The notes below the pieces were generated by a model that saw nothing but the letters and a program-made list of their open reading frames with translations, was not told where the DNA came from and did no database searches. The position numbers and the translations under genes are program-made. Below are positions 23,973 through 33,443 of a stretch of 60,155 nt of DNA, piece after piece. The DNA is from Gammaproteobacteria bacterium (GTDB lineage: Bacteria; Pseudomonadota; Gammaproteobacteria; Steroidobacterales; GCA-2729495). The stretch spans positions 1-60,155 of the forward strand of contig JASJBD010000007.1 of assembly GCA_030066665.1 (NCBI GenBank), in the 5' to 3' direction. Within the stretch, counting starts at the first letter, position 1; each line of letters opens with the position of its first letter.

Positions 23973-25999
23973 GAGTCGGTGCCGTCGCGCTGCGCATTGA
24001 CCAGCGCCTGGTAGGCCTCGGCGGACATCGGTTCGCCGAACAACATGCCTTGCACGAAGTCGCAGTGCAGGCGTCGCAGCAGGCCGAGCTGTTCTTCCGA
24101 TTCGACACCTTCTGCCACCACGTCCATGTTCATGCGATGCGCCATGTCGACCATCGTGGCGATCATCGTCGCGTCGTCCGGATCGGATGCGGCGTCACTG
24201 ACGAAAGACTGGTCGATTTTCAGGGTGGCGATCGGGAAGCGTTGCAAGGCGCTGAGCGATGAGTAGCCGGTACCAAAGTCATCGATGGCCAGGCGCAGGC
24301 CCATGCGATGCAGCTCGCGCAGCACGCGAATGGTGTGCTCCGGGTTCTCCATCAACGTGGTTTCGGTGAGCTCGAGCTCCAGGCAGTCCGGCTGAATACC
24401 GTGACGGCGGAAAATCCGGTTAATGCGGCGCGGGAAGTTGGGCTGTGCCAGCTGTTTCAACGACAGGTTCACCGAGATACGGCCGGGCTCGCTGCCGCGC
24501 GCCCGCCAGTGCGCGTAGTCCTCGCAGACCCTGTTCAGCACCCATTCGCCGATTTCCAGAATCAGGTTGGTTTCCTCGGCCAGCGGAATGAACTGCGACG
24601 GCAGCACGAGGCCGTGGTCGGACAATTCCCAGCGGACCAGCGCCTCGGCGCCGGCAATTTTGCCCGTCCGTACGTCCACCTTGGGCTGGTAGTTCAGCAA
24701 TAACTGATCGAGTTCGTACGAGCGCCGCAATTTGCTTTTCAGCATCAGCCGCTCGACGGCCGCGGCATTCATCTCCGGCCGGTAGAACTCGATGCGATTG
24801 CCACCGGTCGCCTTGGCTTCGTAGAGGGCGGCGTCCGCGTTGCGGATCAGGTCGAGCACGTTGTCGGCATCGCTCGGGAAACCGGCGATGCCGATGCTCA
24901 CGGTGATATAGAGTTCATGACCCTGCACGATGAGCACCTCGGCGACTTCGCGCAGGATGCGCCGGGCCAGTCTATTCAGTTCTACGTTACTGCGATCGAC
25001 CGGACCGTGTGGGTACACCACGACGCCGAATTCATCGCCGGCCAGTCGTCCCATGAAAGCGCGATCGGGCAATAGCTTGGTGACGCGGCTGGTCAGGGTC
25101 TCGAGAGCCGCGTCCCCGGCCATGTGACCGAACGTGTCGTTGATGTCCTTGAAGCGGTCGATGTCGATGTACAACAGCGCGATCCGGGCACGGTTGCGTC
25201 GCGACCGCGCCAGCGAGCGCTGCAACAGATGCTGAAACTGCATGCGGTTGGGCACTTTGGTCAGCGCATCGATTCGCGCCAGATACCGGATGCGACGATC
25301 AGCCAGTTTCCGCTCGGTGATGTCGCGCGCGGCGATGATCGCGCCCGACAAGTCTGCGTCGACAGCTTCGATCGGTGACCAGGAATAGGCCACCGGGATT
25401 TCTTCACCATTGCGAGACACGAATACGGATTCGCCACGCGTTTGCGCCTGGCCTGCCGATGGGAACGCAGCGCGTTCGCGCTCCACCAGTATTTCGGTCA
25501 CGGGACGACCGGTCAGCTCTGACTGGCGCGAGTCCAGCAATTCACTGGCGGCCTTGTTGACCCGGCGGATATTGCCGTCGTGCCCCACAAGGATCAGCGC
25601 ATCCTGCATGCTGCTGAGCACGCGGTCCAGGTAGTTACGCGACACCGTCGTTTCCCGCAGTCGACGCTGCAGCAGCTGGAACGCTTGGGCGAGTTGGTTC
25701 AGGTCCTGACCATATGGGACTGGTTCCCAGTCGGCCAGATCACCCTTGGCGAGAAGCTCGGCCGCGGCGACGACCCGTTTGACTTCGTGGTGGTGGCGAT
25801 ACACCGCCGCGGCTGCGACGCCCGCCATCAGCGCAAACATCACGAGCAGCAGCAGCGTCGCGATCGCTGTCGGACTGGCCGGGAAATTCGTCAGCAATCC
25901 GATATGCAGATACAGTCCGGCGCCCGCCACCAGCCCGACAGTCGCCATGACGGCGAGCCCGATCAAAAGGTAACGCGGTGTGCGCAGGAGCTGCTTCAT
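23951..25999 (-). CDS. Membrane GGDEF/EAL c-di-GMP protein with PAS domain
   Basis: 682 residues: two membrane helices (about 10-35 and 42-66), a HAMP-like segment (70-115), a PAS domain (about 118-235, LSSMQDALILVGHDGNIRRVNKAASELL), a GGDEF domain (about 245-410) and an EAL domain (about 425-670). The cyclase signature reads AGDEF (GRLAGDEFGVV), a tolerated variant, and there is no RxxD inhibitory site before it. The EAL domain keeps EALVRW, the NLSLKQL asparagine, ELTET, DDFGTGYSSL and the EGVE segment, so phosphodiesterase activity is likely. The protein would tune c-di-GMP in response to a signal sensed at the membrane or by PAS. Confidence 0.92.
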   Translation of the reverse strand: MKQLLRTPRYLLIGLAVMATVGLVAGAGLYLHIGLLTNFPASPTAIATLLLLVMFALMAGVAAAAVYRHHHEVKRVVAAAELLAKGDLADWEPVPYGQDLNQLAQAFQLLQRRLRETTVSRNYLDRVLSSMQDALILVGHDGNIRRVNKAASELLDSRQSELTGRPVTEILVERERAAFPSAGQAQTRGESVFVSRNGEEIPVAYSWSPIEAVDADLSGAIIAARDITERKLADRRIRYLARIDALTKVPNRMQFQHLLQRSLARSRRNRARIALLYIDIDRFKDINDTFGHMAGDAALETLTSRVTKLLPDRAFMGRLAGDEFGVVVYPHGPVDRSNVELNRLARRILREVAEVLIVQGHELYITVSIGIAGFPSDADNVLDLIRNADAALYEAKATGGNRIEFYRPEMNAAAVERLMLKSKLRRSYELDQLLLNYQPKVDVRTGKIAGAEALVRWELSDHGLVLPSQFIPLAEETNLILEIGEWVLNRVCEDYAHWRARGSEPGRISVNLSLKQLAQPNFPRRINRIFRRHGIQPDCLELELTETTLMENPEHTIRVLRELHRMGLRLAIDDFGTGYSSLSALQRFPIATLKIDQSFVSDAASDPDDATMIATMVDMAHRMNMDVVAEGVESEEQLGLLRRLHCDFVQGMLFGEPMSAEAYQALVNAQRDGTDSYRALFA

Positions 26000-26264
26000 T
26001 ATGTTCGACCTTGGGCGCCGGGACGAAACCGCGGAAGAGGTAACGGCGGATGGCCCGACGGCATGCGTTCTGCGCCTACGGGCCGCCGGTGCCGGTACTT
26101 ATGGTTCTTTCTGGTAGTCGGATTTGGGCCGGCGGCAGGTCCATAGGATCGCCCCATTCGCCGGTCGGGGCAAGGCCGGTTTCACGGAATGTCCGCAGGC
26201 CACGAAAATCCTGGCTATTCAACGTAAAATCATGGTCCGTACGAGGCCTCAACCGGAGCCATCT

Positions 26265-27638
26265 ATGGCACATAAATGTGCCTTGATCGTTGACGACTCG
26301 AAAACCGCCCGCCGCTTCCTGTCGCAAATTCTGGAGCGGCATCAGATGCGGATCGAAACGGCCGGTTCCGCGGAGGAAGCGCTCGAGTTCCTCAGCGGGT
26401 TTCGACCGGACGTGATTTTCATGGATCACATGATGCCCGGCATGGATGGTTTCGAAGCCGTGCGCGCGATCAAGAACAATCCGGACACGGCCACCATTCC
26501 GATCATGATGTACACGTCCAAGGCAGGGGAGTTGTACGTCAGCCAGGCACGCGCACTCGGCGCAGTCGGGGTATTACCCAAGCAAATCAAGCCGGTCGAG
26601 GTCGATGAGCTTTTGCAGTCGCTGCACCTGGTGCCGGTCAGCGAAACCGCGGCAGTCGACGACGAACTGCCGCTGGGCCAGGTCGAGATACCCGAAGAGG
26701 ATCTGGCCACCGATGCCCGTGAGGAAATGCAGCGCGCCCTTCAGGAAACCGACTGGGATGACATGCACCGCTGGCTCGAGGAAATGCTGCGCCATCACCG
26801 GCGCGGCATGCGCAGCGACGTCGAGGAGACTGTGACACGCCTGCTCGACGCTCGCTTTCCGGAGCCCGGCCCGGCAGCTGAGCAGGAAATCGGCGGCCGC
26901 GGTCGGCCGTCCATGACGACCTTCCTGGTGTTGGCGCTGGCAGGTCTGGCCGCCACGTTTTTCTGGCTGCACCAGGAGAGCCAGCAGCGGTGGCGCGACG
27001 TGGCGGCCCGTAACGCCGAGCTGGCTTCCACGCTGGAAGCGCGCCGGCTCGCGGAAGCGGAGGACGCGGCCGGCATTCGCGAATACCTCGATACCGAACG
27101 CGCGAATCTTCTGCGGCAATACGATGATTTTCTCGCGGCGCTGGAGTGGGGCGTCAACCAGTCGGCGGAATACGAGCCGGGGGAAATCCCGTTGGGTGAT
27201 GCCCGCCTGGAGGTCTTGACCGGTCTGCTGGATCGCCTGCGGGAAGTCGGTTTTTCCGGCGTGGTCAGCCTGCAAATCCACAGCGGCAACTTTTGCCTCA
27301 TGCCTGATCAGAATGGTGAGTGGCGCCCGGCTCCGGACACGATGCCCGCGTCGGCCTGCGCCCGGATAGGCGGTGCGACGACGGATGACGGCTTCAACCC
27401 GGAGCTGCAATCGGTCGCCTTCGCGAATTTCCGCGCCGACCTCGAGGGGCCCGTCCAAATCGAGGTGGAAGAACTCGGGGATTCGATGCCGCTGATCCCG
27501 TACCCGTCTTCGTCTCTCGGCGCTTCCGCCGGGGAATGGAACCGGGCAGCCGCGAGCAATAACCGCGTTCAGGTTCGTCTGCTTCCAGATACCGAGTTGC
27601 CCATCGGTGCCTGGCCTGCCGCCGACCTCCGCCAATAG
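26265..27638 (+). CDS. Receiver domain protein with transmembrane segment and unknown C-terminal domain
   Basis: 457 residues. Residues 1-118 are a CheY-type receiver with the acidic pair Asp10-Asp11, phospho-acceptor Asp54 (FMDHMMPGMDG), Thr84 (MYTSKAG) and Lys106 (LPKQIKP). An acidic linker (130-215) leads to one hydrophobic helix (about 217-236, MTTFLVLALAGLAATFFWL), then a coiled coil (238-295) and a C-terminal domain (300-457) opening DARLEVLTGLLDRLREVGFSGVVSLQ. A receiver on the cytoplasmic side would place the last domain in the periplasm. I do not recognise that domain. Start at the ATG at 26265 after GGAG; earlier in-frame codons lack similarity. Divergent from the GGDEF/EAL gene. 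Confidence 0.82.
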   Translation: MAHKCALIVDDSKTARRFLSQILERHQMRIETAGSAEEALEFLSGFRPDVIFMDHMMPGMDGFEAVRAIKNNPDTATIPIMMYTSKAGELYVSQARALGAVGVLPKQIKPVEVDELLQSLHLVPVSETAAVDDELPLGQVEIPEEDLATDAREEMQRALQETDWDDMHRWLEEMLRHHRRGMRSDVEETVTRLLDARFPEPGPAAEQEIGGRGRPSMTTFLVLALAGLAATFFWLHQESQQRWRDVAARNAELASTLEARRLAEAEDAAGIREYLDTERANLLRQYDDFLAALEWGVNQSAEYEPGEIPLGDARLEVLTGLLDRLREVGFSGVVSLQIHSGNFCLMPDQNGEWRPAPDTMPASACARIGGATTDDGFNPELQSVAFANFRADLEGPVQIEVEELGDSMPLIPYPSSSLGASAGEWNRAAASNNRVQVRLLPDTELPIGAWPAADLRQ

Positions 27639-27661
27639 CCAGGCGAGTCGCCAACCGCTCG

Positions 27662-28660
27662 ATGCGCGACTATCGCCCACCGTGGCTGCTGCGCAGCCCA
27701 CATGCCCAATCCATGCTTGCCAGCGGTGCAATGCGCCGGCGCATGCTGCGGCACCGCGCCACCGGCATGTTGTCCGTCACGAAAGACCTCATCGCAGACT
27801 GCGGCGATGGGGTCCGACTGCTTCTGCATCACAGCCCACCGGCAAACCAAGAGGTGCGCCGGGTGGCCGTGATCATCCATGGCTGGGAGGGCAGCGGGAA
27901 CGCCAACTACATGCTCGCCGCCGGTGGCAGTTTGTGGGATGCCGGATACCGCGTGGTCCGACTGAACCTGCGTGACCATGGCGAGTCGCACCACCTGAAT
28001 CGGGACCTGTTTCATTCCTGTCGGCTGGATGAAGTCGTCGGCGCCATCTCCTGGGTGCAGCGGCGCTATCCGGACGAGCCGCTATTCCTGGGTGGTTATT
28101 CGCTGGGTGGCAACTTCGCTCTGCGAGTCGCGGTTGCCGCGCCCGCTGCTGGATTACAGCTACAGCGCATTGCGGCGGTCTGCCCGGTGCTCGATCCGAT
28201 TTCCACCATGTACGCGCTGGACGGCGGCTGGTTCTTCTATCGCTACTACTTTCTGCGCAAGTGGCGACGGTCGCTGGAGCGAAAACGATTATTGCACCCT
28301 GGCTATTTTCGCTTCGGCGATCTCGGGCGGTTTCGCACGCTGCAGGGCATGACAGACTTCTTCGTGCGGGAATACACCGAATTCCCCGACCTCATGACCT
28401 ACCTGAAGGGCTACGCGATCACCGGGGAGCGCCTGGCGAATCTCGAGATTTCCACACGGGTGCTGCTGGCTCGTGATGACCCGGTCATTCCGATTGTCGA
28501 TGTGGAGCGCCTCGCCAGCCCCGCGGCGCTGCGTGTGGAGATATCAAGATATGGTGGTCACTGCGGCTTCATCGCCGACTACCGGCTGCGCAGCGTGCTG
28601 GATGACTTTTTTCTCGAGACTTTCGAATCGCCGACTCGCGACGACATTCACTCACGATAG
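27662..28660 (+). CDS. YheT-type alpha/beta hydrolase
   Basis: 332 residues of the AB-hydrolase subfamily that includes E. coli YheT and eukaryotic ABHD1/3. The family opening YRPPWLLRSPHAQSML is followed by the oxyanion region VIIHGWEGSGNANYM, the nucleophile elbow GGYSLGGNF (serine at about residue 148), an acid in ARDDPVIP and the histidine in YGGHCGFI. These enzymes act on esters, possibly lipids, in the cytoplasm; the substrate is unknown. It begins 23 bp after the receiver-domain gene and overlaps the DUF2845 gene tail to tail by 13 bp. Confidence 0.9.
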   Translation: MRDYRPPWLLRSPHAQSMLASGAMRRRMLRHRATGMLSVTKDLIADCGDGVRLLLHHSPPANQEVRRVAVIIHGWEGSGNANYMLAAGGSLWDAGYRVVRLNLRDHGESHHLNRDLFHSCRLDEVVGAISWVQRRYPDEPLFLGGYSLGGNFALRVAVAAPAAGLQLQRIAAVCPVLDPISTMYALDGGWFFYRYYFLRKWRRSLERKRLLHPGYFRFGDLGRFRTLQGMTDFFVREYTEFPDLMTYLKGYAITGERLANLEISTRVLLARDDPVIPIVDVERLASPAALRVEISRYGGHCGFIADYRLRSVLDDFFLETFESPTRDDIHSR

Positions 28661-29025
28661 CCGTAGCCGAGTTGTTTGACCTTCCGGACCAGGCCGTTCT
28701 CGAAAATCACGACGCGCATGAGTCGGCGTGGCCCGAAGTTGTAGGTCCACTCTTCGACACTGACTTCGACGTAGGAGTGGGTATTGATCAGCAGCTCGCT
28801 GCTGCTTTCGTAGCGCGACCCATGGGTGCGGACACTGCTGCTATAGCGGGGGATGCCGCCCCGGATGATGCTGCGACGCTCGACCGATACCGGCTCACCG
28901 CAGAAGCGGAGGATCTTCGCTTTGGGATCGCCGGTGCTGACCAGCTTGTTGCCGCAGCGCAATGCCAGCGCCGGCTCGGCAAGACACAAGAACACCAGCG
29001 GAAAGAGCAGACGGGCGACTTTCAT
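28648..29025 (-). CDS. DUF2845 exported protein
   Basis: 125 residues with a cleavable signal peptide (MKVARLLFPLVFLCLAEPALA, cut before residue 22) and one DUF2845 domain: LRCGNKLVSTGDPKAKILRFCGEPVSVE then a beta-rich part ending VEEWTYNFGPRRLMRVVIFENGLVRKVKQLGYG. The two conserved cysteines (in RCGN and FCGE) are present. DUF2845 proteins are short periplasmic proteins of unknown function common in gammaproteobacteria. The gene sits tail to tail with the YheT-like gene and divergent from gshA. Confidence 0.88.
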   Translation of the reverse strand: MKVARLLFPLVFLCLAEPALALRCGNKLVSTGDPKAKILRFCGEPVSVERRSIIRGGIPRYSSSVRTHGSRYESSSELLINTHSYVEVSVEEWTYNFGPRRLMRVVIFENGLVRKVKQLGYGYRE

Positions 29026-29129
29026 TAATATATGCTCCCGGCCAGAACTTCTGGCGAGCCGCGTACCTTGTCTGACCTTATTTCACGGGCCGCGTTCCCT
29101 GCAAGCGGCCCGTCCGGGGGATCCACGGC

Positions 29130-30713
29130 GTGAGCAGTCGGCACTCCGCCTCAGACTCCGCCCGGGAAACCCTCGAACGACGCCTGGTTGCGCTGGACGG
29201 CGCCGATCTGCACTCGGGCTCCCTGCGTGGCATCGAAAAAGAGAGCCTGCGGGTTTCGCCGGACGGCTACATTGCCGACACGCCGCACCCGGAAGCACTG
29301 GGTTCGGCGCTGACCAACAAGTTCATTACAACGGATTTTTCCGAAGCACTGCTGGAGTTCATTACACCGCCAGTGCCGGATGTGCGGCACGCCATCCAGT
29401 TTCTCTGCGACCTGCATCAGTTCACCTGCAGCCATATCGATGACGAGATCATGTGGGCCATGAGCATGCCCTGCATGATTCGCAGCGAGGCCGATATCCC
29501 ACTGGCGCAGTACGGCAGCTCCAACATTGGCCGCATGAAAACCACTTATCGCCGGGGGCTGGGCTATCGCTACGGTCGCCATATGCAGGCCATCTCCGGG
29601 ATTCACTACAACTACTCGGTACCGGAATCCTTCTGGCCGTTATTCCAGGAGACCGAGCAGCACTCTGGCGATCCCGGTGGTTTCCAGTCGGCCCATTACC
29701 TCGGCGTCGTGCGCAACGTGCGGCGATTTGGATGGCTGCTGATGTATCTGTTTGGCGCATCGCCGGCAGTCTGTCGCAGTTTTCTGCAAGGCAGGACGTC
29801 GGGCCTGAACGAGCTGGATTACGGCACCGTCTATGGACCCCATGCGACGTCGCTGCGCATGAGTGATCTTGGTTACCACAATATCGACCAGGCACGCCTG
29901 CAGGTGTCTGCAAACACGCTGGACCAGTACATCACCGATCTCGACCGGGCCATTCGTACCGAGAATGCCGACTACCGCGAGATCGGCGTTCTCGTCGACG
30001 GCATTTACCGGCAAATCAATGCCAGCGAACTGCAGATTGAAAACGAGTTTTACAGCACCATACGGCCGAAACGCGTGGCGCGCAGCGGCGAACGTCCGAC
30101 GCTGGCGTTGGGCAGGCGTGGTATCGAGTACGTCGAGTTACGGATACTGGATGTCAATCCGTTCGATCCGGTTGGCATCAATCAGCGCGAGGCGCGTTTC
30201 GTCGAGGCGTTTCTGCTTTACTGCCTGTTCCGCAACAGCCCCCCGATCAGTGACGCGGAGGCGCAGGCCAACCAGCGCAATCAGGCGCTCGTCGCGCAAC
30301 GGGGCCGGGAACCCGGCCTGGCACTCAACTGCGACGGTCGCGACGTAGCACTATTGGACTGGGGTCGAGAGATCATCGAAGGCGTCATAGCAGTCAGTGA
30401 ACTGCTGGACTCGAGCGGTGCCTCCGGATATCGCGATGCTGCACGAGAGTACGCGCGGAGTCTGGAAGACCCGGAGCAGACACCTTCGGCGCGATTGCTG
30501 GCCGAGCTGCGCGAAACAGGTGAGCCACTGTTCCGGTACGCGATGCGCCTGAGCACCGACTACACGGACTATTTCCGCCAGCTACCGCCGGAACTCAACG
30601 CCCAACAGGACAAGTTTGTGCAGGAAAGCCGCGCGTCACACGAGCGCCAGGCAGAACTCGAGGCGGCCGATACGCTGGATTTTCCCGCATTTCTCGAGCG
30701 GTATTTCGAGTGA
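29130..30713 (+). CDS. gshA: Glutamate-cysteine ligase, proteobacterial type
   Basis: 527-residue ATP-dependent ligase forming gamma-glutamylcysteine, the first step of glutathione synthesis. It matches E. coli GshA (518) through the GIEKESLRV segment (about residue 30), GSALTNKFITTDFSEALLEFITPP, SGIHYNYSVP, and VEYVELRILDVNPFDPVGI. The start is GTG at 29130 (ATCCACGGCGTGAGC), preceded by CCGGGGG. The partner gshB is not in the window. The 104-bp gap to the divergent DUF2845 gene probably holds its promoter. Confidence 0.95.
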   Translation: MSSRHSASDSARETLERRLVALDGADLHSGSLRGIEKESLRVSPDGYIADTPHPEALGSALTNKFITTDFSEALLEFITPPVPDVRHAIQFLCDLHQFTCSHIDDEIMWAMSMPCMIRSEADIPLAQYGSSNIGRMKTTYRRGLGYRYGRHMQAISGIHYNYSVPESFWPLFQETEQHSGDPGGFQSAHYLGVVRNVRRFGWLLMYLFGASPAVCRSFLQGRTSGLNELDYGTVYGPHATSLRMSDLGYHNIDQARLQVSANTLDQYITDLDRAIRTENADYREIGVLVDGIYRQINASELQIENEFYSTIRPKRVARSGERPTLALGRRGIEYVELRILDVNPFDPVGINQREARFVEAFLLYCLFRNSPPISDAEAQANQRNQALVAQRGREPGLALNCDGRDVALLDWGREIIEGVIAVSELLDSSGASGYRDAAREYARSLEDPEQTPSARLLAELRETGEPLFRYAMRLSTDYTDYFRQLPPELNAQQDKFVQESRASHERQAELEAADTLDFPAFLERYFE

Positions 30714-30787
30714 AGCCATGTCAATAAGCTTGTACGCGTGTGCGGACGGCGTTTAGTATCGATGCAAGCACCGGCGGCTGAAACGAC

Positions 30788-31444
30788 ATGATGCGCGCGT
30801 TTCTATTCAGTTTTGTTGCCGGACTCGCGTTGAGCGTGGGCCTGTCTTCGATATTTCCGCTGCCAGATCATGAGCGGTTCCCGTCGTCTATCGAGGTTCT
30901 GAACAACGGTGGCCGCCAGGAGCAGTTCCTGATTCGCTGGCCCCAGGATCGCCTGGCGGTGCCCGGTAATCCTGGCCTGCTCACCAGCGTCGCTGACTCG
31001 ACCGCATTTCTGCTGAGCGCCGGCGGTTCGATCACGATTACCGAACTGTTTCGCTTGCGGGACGTGGCCGAGAATGTCATTGGCATCGCGGCGCGAACCA
31101 CCGGCAATCGCAGCGGGACCGCGTCGCAGAGCGACTGGGTCCTGCTGATACCCAGCCGTGGCAGCATGCTGATGAGTCAGCGTGACAGTGCGAACCTCAC
31201 GCCGCTGCGCGCGGGCGACGGCTGGATGTTGCCTGCCAACACCCGGGCTTTCTGGTCCGCCGGCAAGCGTTACCGCATCACGGCCGGACCGGCTCCCGGC
31301 GGACACGGCAGGATTCTGCGCGGCACAGAAGAATTCGCGCGGCTTACCGGCAGCTACACGGAAACCTGGGAGCTGTTGAATCAAATGTCCGATGGCACCA
31401 CCGAAGGCCGCATCCTGTTGGCCACGACCCTGAGATCCAAGTAA
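30788..31444 (+). CDS. Membrane-anchored/exported protein of unknown function (copy 1 of a related pair)
   Basis: 218 residues with an N-terminal hydrophobic segment (residues 3-22, AFLFSFVAGLALSVGLSS) and a soluble part rich in beta strands and turns. Segments of note are SDWVLLIPSRGSMLMSQRD (about 117-135) and RLTGSYTETWEL near the end, since the next gene has AWIIDWPGHGSLFLVGSDD and FAGRYQEWQE in the same order. I recognise no family. It shares one base with the following gene (TAATG), so the two are made together and probably act together at the cell envelope. Confidence 0.7.
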   Translation: MMRAFLFSFVAGLALSVGLSSIFPLPDHERFPSSIEVLNNGGRQEQFLIRWPQDRLAVPGNPGLLTSVADSTAFLLSAGGSITITELFRLRDVAENVIGIAARTTGNRSGTASQSDWVLLIPSRGSMLMSQRDSANLTPLRAGDGWMLPANTRAFWSAGKRYRITAGPAPGGHGRILRGTEEFARLTGSYTETWELLNQMSDGTTEGRILLATTLRSK

Positions 31445-32082
31445 TGCGAATTCTGGTTGCGTTCCTCGGGTTGTTCGCCGGCGTCCTGGCCGGCGCGATG
31501 GTGGTGATCTGGAATCCGAGTGAGCGCATCGAACCGCGCTTTTCGTTACAGACCGACGAACCCACGCGGCTGACCATCCTGGATTCGGTTGCGCGTGGCA
31601 GCGGGGCCGAACCAAGGTCGCTGCTGGGCCTGGGCGGTGACCTGGGCGGGGGATTTTCAGATCCGGCGCTCCGCTATGCGCGCGTCAATGTCACCGTACT
31701 GAAACCGGAACAGGGTGGGGCAAACGCGCTGGCCGTGAAGCTGTCAGCCGTGTCGATGAAAAACACCCTGTTCCGCGGCCGCCTGTTTGCCAACAGTGCC
31801 TGGATTATCGACTGGCCCGGGCATGGCAGTCTGTTCCTCGTGGGTTCCGATGACTACTGGCCGATGCTGAAGGACGCGGCATGGTCGGCGCTGTTCAGCG
31901 GCGCTTTTGCGCCGACGCCCAGTGTATTTCCGCTGACCGAGCGACTCCAGATCGGCCGCTTCCAGGGCGTGGTCGGCGCGACCGGCGCATTGACTGACTT
32001 CGCCGGTCGCTACCAGGAATGGCAGGAAACGGGCGGGGCGGCGCCCGGCGGTTACCTCAAACTCGAGCCGCACACGCTGTAG
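31444..32082 (+). CDS. Membrane-anchored/exported protein of unknown function (copy 2 of a related pair)
   Basis: 212 residues. Residues 3-22 (ILVAFLGLFAGVLAGAMVVIW) form one membrane helix or uncleaved signal; the rest is predicted periplasmic. The central FRGRLFANSAWIIDWPGHGSLFLVGSDDYWPML and the final FAGRYQEWQE correspond in order to segments of the preceding protein, suggesting an old duplication. No known domain is visible. The stop is 2 bp from the stop of the opposing FAD reductase gene. Confidence 0.7.
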   Translation: MRILVAFLGLFAGVLAGAMVVIWNPSERIEPRFSLQTDEPTRLTILDSVARGSGAEPRSLLGLGGDLGGGFSDPALRYARVNVTVLKPEQGGANALAVKLSAVSMKNTLFRGRLFANSAWIIDWPGHGSLFLVGSDDYWPMLKDAAWSALFSGAFAPTPSVFPLTERLQIGRFQGVVGATGALTDFAGRYQEWQETGGAAPGGYLKLEPHTL

Positions 32083-32084
32083 CG

Positions 32085-33317
32085 TCAGGCCAGGGCCGCG
32101 GCGGTCAGGGCCTTGATGTCGGATTCGGGGTCGGCAACGGCGGCCGGATCCAGTTCGGCACCGGCAGCTATCAGTTTCTTGCCAACCATGAATTCACGTG
32201 GGCTGTTGATCGCCTCGACGACCGAAACCCGTCCCTGATCAAAATAGAACACGGCGAATGAGCGGTCTGCCGTGTTGCCACGGACGACGCGTGATTCATT
32301 ACCTTTGGCGATACCAGTGATCTGCAGTTTCAGATCATATTGATCGGACCAGAACCATGGCACCTGAGCGTAGGCAACCGGCTTGCCGAGCAGCGTGTGC
32401 GCGGCCGTTTTCGCCTGTTCCTGCGCGTTGTGCACCGATTCCAGTCGCAGGCGCCCGCCAAGCAGCGCATTCGGGTGATTCGTGCAATCACCGATTGCAA
32501 GTATGTCCGGATCTTCGGTCTGACAGAACTCGTCCACGACGATGCCGTTGTCGCATGCCAATCCCGCGGCCGCGGCGATATCGGTCGTCGGCAAGACCCC
32601 GATACCGATGACCACCATATCGATCGGCATGCTGTCGCCATTCTCATCGACAACTGCCCGCACGGCGTCGTCGCCTTCGATACGAGTTATCGCGGGTGCG
32701 CTCAGCCGCAGGTCGACGCCGGCGGCACGGTGTTCGCGCGCGTAGAACTCGGATGTTTCCGGCGCGACCACGCGAGCCATCACGCGATCGACGACCTCGA
32801 ATACCGTAACTGCGAGGCCCGCCTTTACCGCAACCGCGGCGACCTCGAGACCGATGTAACCCGCCCCGATGATCGCCAGGCGTGCGCCCGGCTGGAAGCC
32901 GCTCTGGATGCCCTGTACGTCGGCAATGCTGCGCAGATAATTAACGCCCGGCAGGTCCCCGCCGGGTAAATCGAGGCGGCGCACGTGACTGCCGGTAGCG
33001 AGAACCAGTTTGTCGTAGGCAATTTCACTGCCGTCGCTCAACGCGATGCGATGCGCGTCGCGATCAATTGCGTCGACCCGGGTCGAGAGTCGCAATTCGA
33101 CATCCTGGCCCGCATAAAATTTCTCGGGGCGCAGGTACAGCCGCTCAAGTTCCATTTCGCCAGCGAGATATTTCTTCGACAACGGCGGTCGCTGATACGG
33201 TGGATACGTCTCTTCGCCCACGATGATCAGCGCGCCCTCGAACCCGCCCTGACGCAGGGATATGGCGGTCTGACCGGCCGCATGCCCCGCGCCGGCTATA
33301 ACGATTGTTTCTGGCAT
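32085..33317 (-). CDS. FAD-dependent NAD(P)H:ferredoxin/rubredoxin reductase
   Basis: 410-residue flavoprotein of the putidaredoxin/rubredoxin reductase class. It has the FAD-binding IVIAGAGHAAGQTAISLR (residues 4-21), the PPYQRPPLSKKYLAG segment typical of this class, a second nucleotide loop LAIIGAGYIGLEVAAVA for NAD(P)H, and the ATGSHVRRLDLPG and AIGDCTNHPN segments. It passes electrons from NAD(P)H to a small iron-sulfur partner, usually for an oxygenase; no partner is encoded nearby. Start at the ATG at 33317; the open frame beyond overlaps the divergent oxidoreductase gene. Confidence 0.9.
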   Translation of the reverse strand: MPETIVIAGAGHAAGQTAISLRQGGFEGALIIVGEETYPPYQRPPLSKKYLAGEMELERLYLRPEKFYAGQDVELRLSTRVDAIDRDAHRIALSDGSEIAYDKLVLATGSHVRRLDLPGGDLPGVNYLRSIADVQGIQSGFQPGARLAIIGAGYIGLEVAAVAVKAGLAVTVFEVVDRVMARVVAPETSEFYAREHRAAGVDLRLSAPAITRIEGDDAVRAVVDENGDSMPIDMVVIGIGVLPTTDIAAAAGLACDNGIVVDEFCQTEDPDILAIGDCTNHPNALLGGRLRLESVHNAQEQAKTAAHTLLGKPVAYAQVPWFWSDQYDLKLQITGIAKGNESRVVRGNTADRSFAVFYFDQGRVSVVEAINSPREFMVGKKLIAAGAELDPAAVADPESDIKALTAAALA

Positions 33318-33443
33318 TGTTGCTGGTCTTCTTGCTTGTTGTGATCGACGAGCCGGCGTCGCGCCGGCGAGACAGACAGCGGCATTATACTCAGCGGCAG
33401 CGCGGGCACAGCGCGAACAATGCGGTTGCAGGTGGAGACGGTT

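Noticed and set aside
32019-32261. Small plus-strand frame running past the unknown exported-protein gene
   Set aside because: It lies mostly opposite the FAD reductase gene and has no start signal or similarity.
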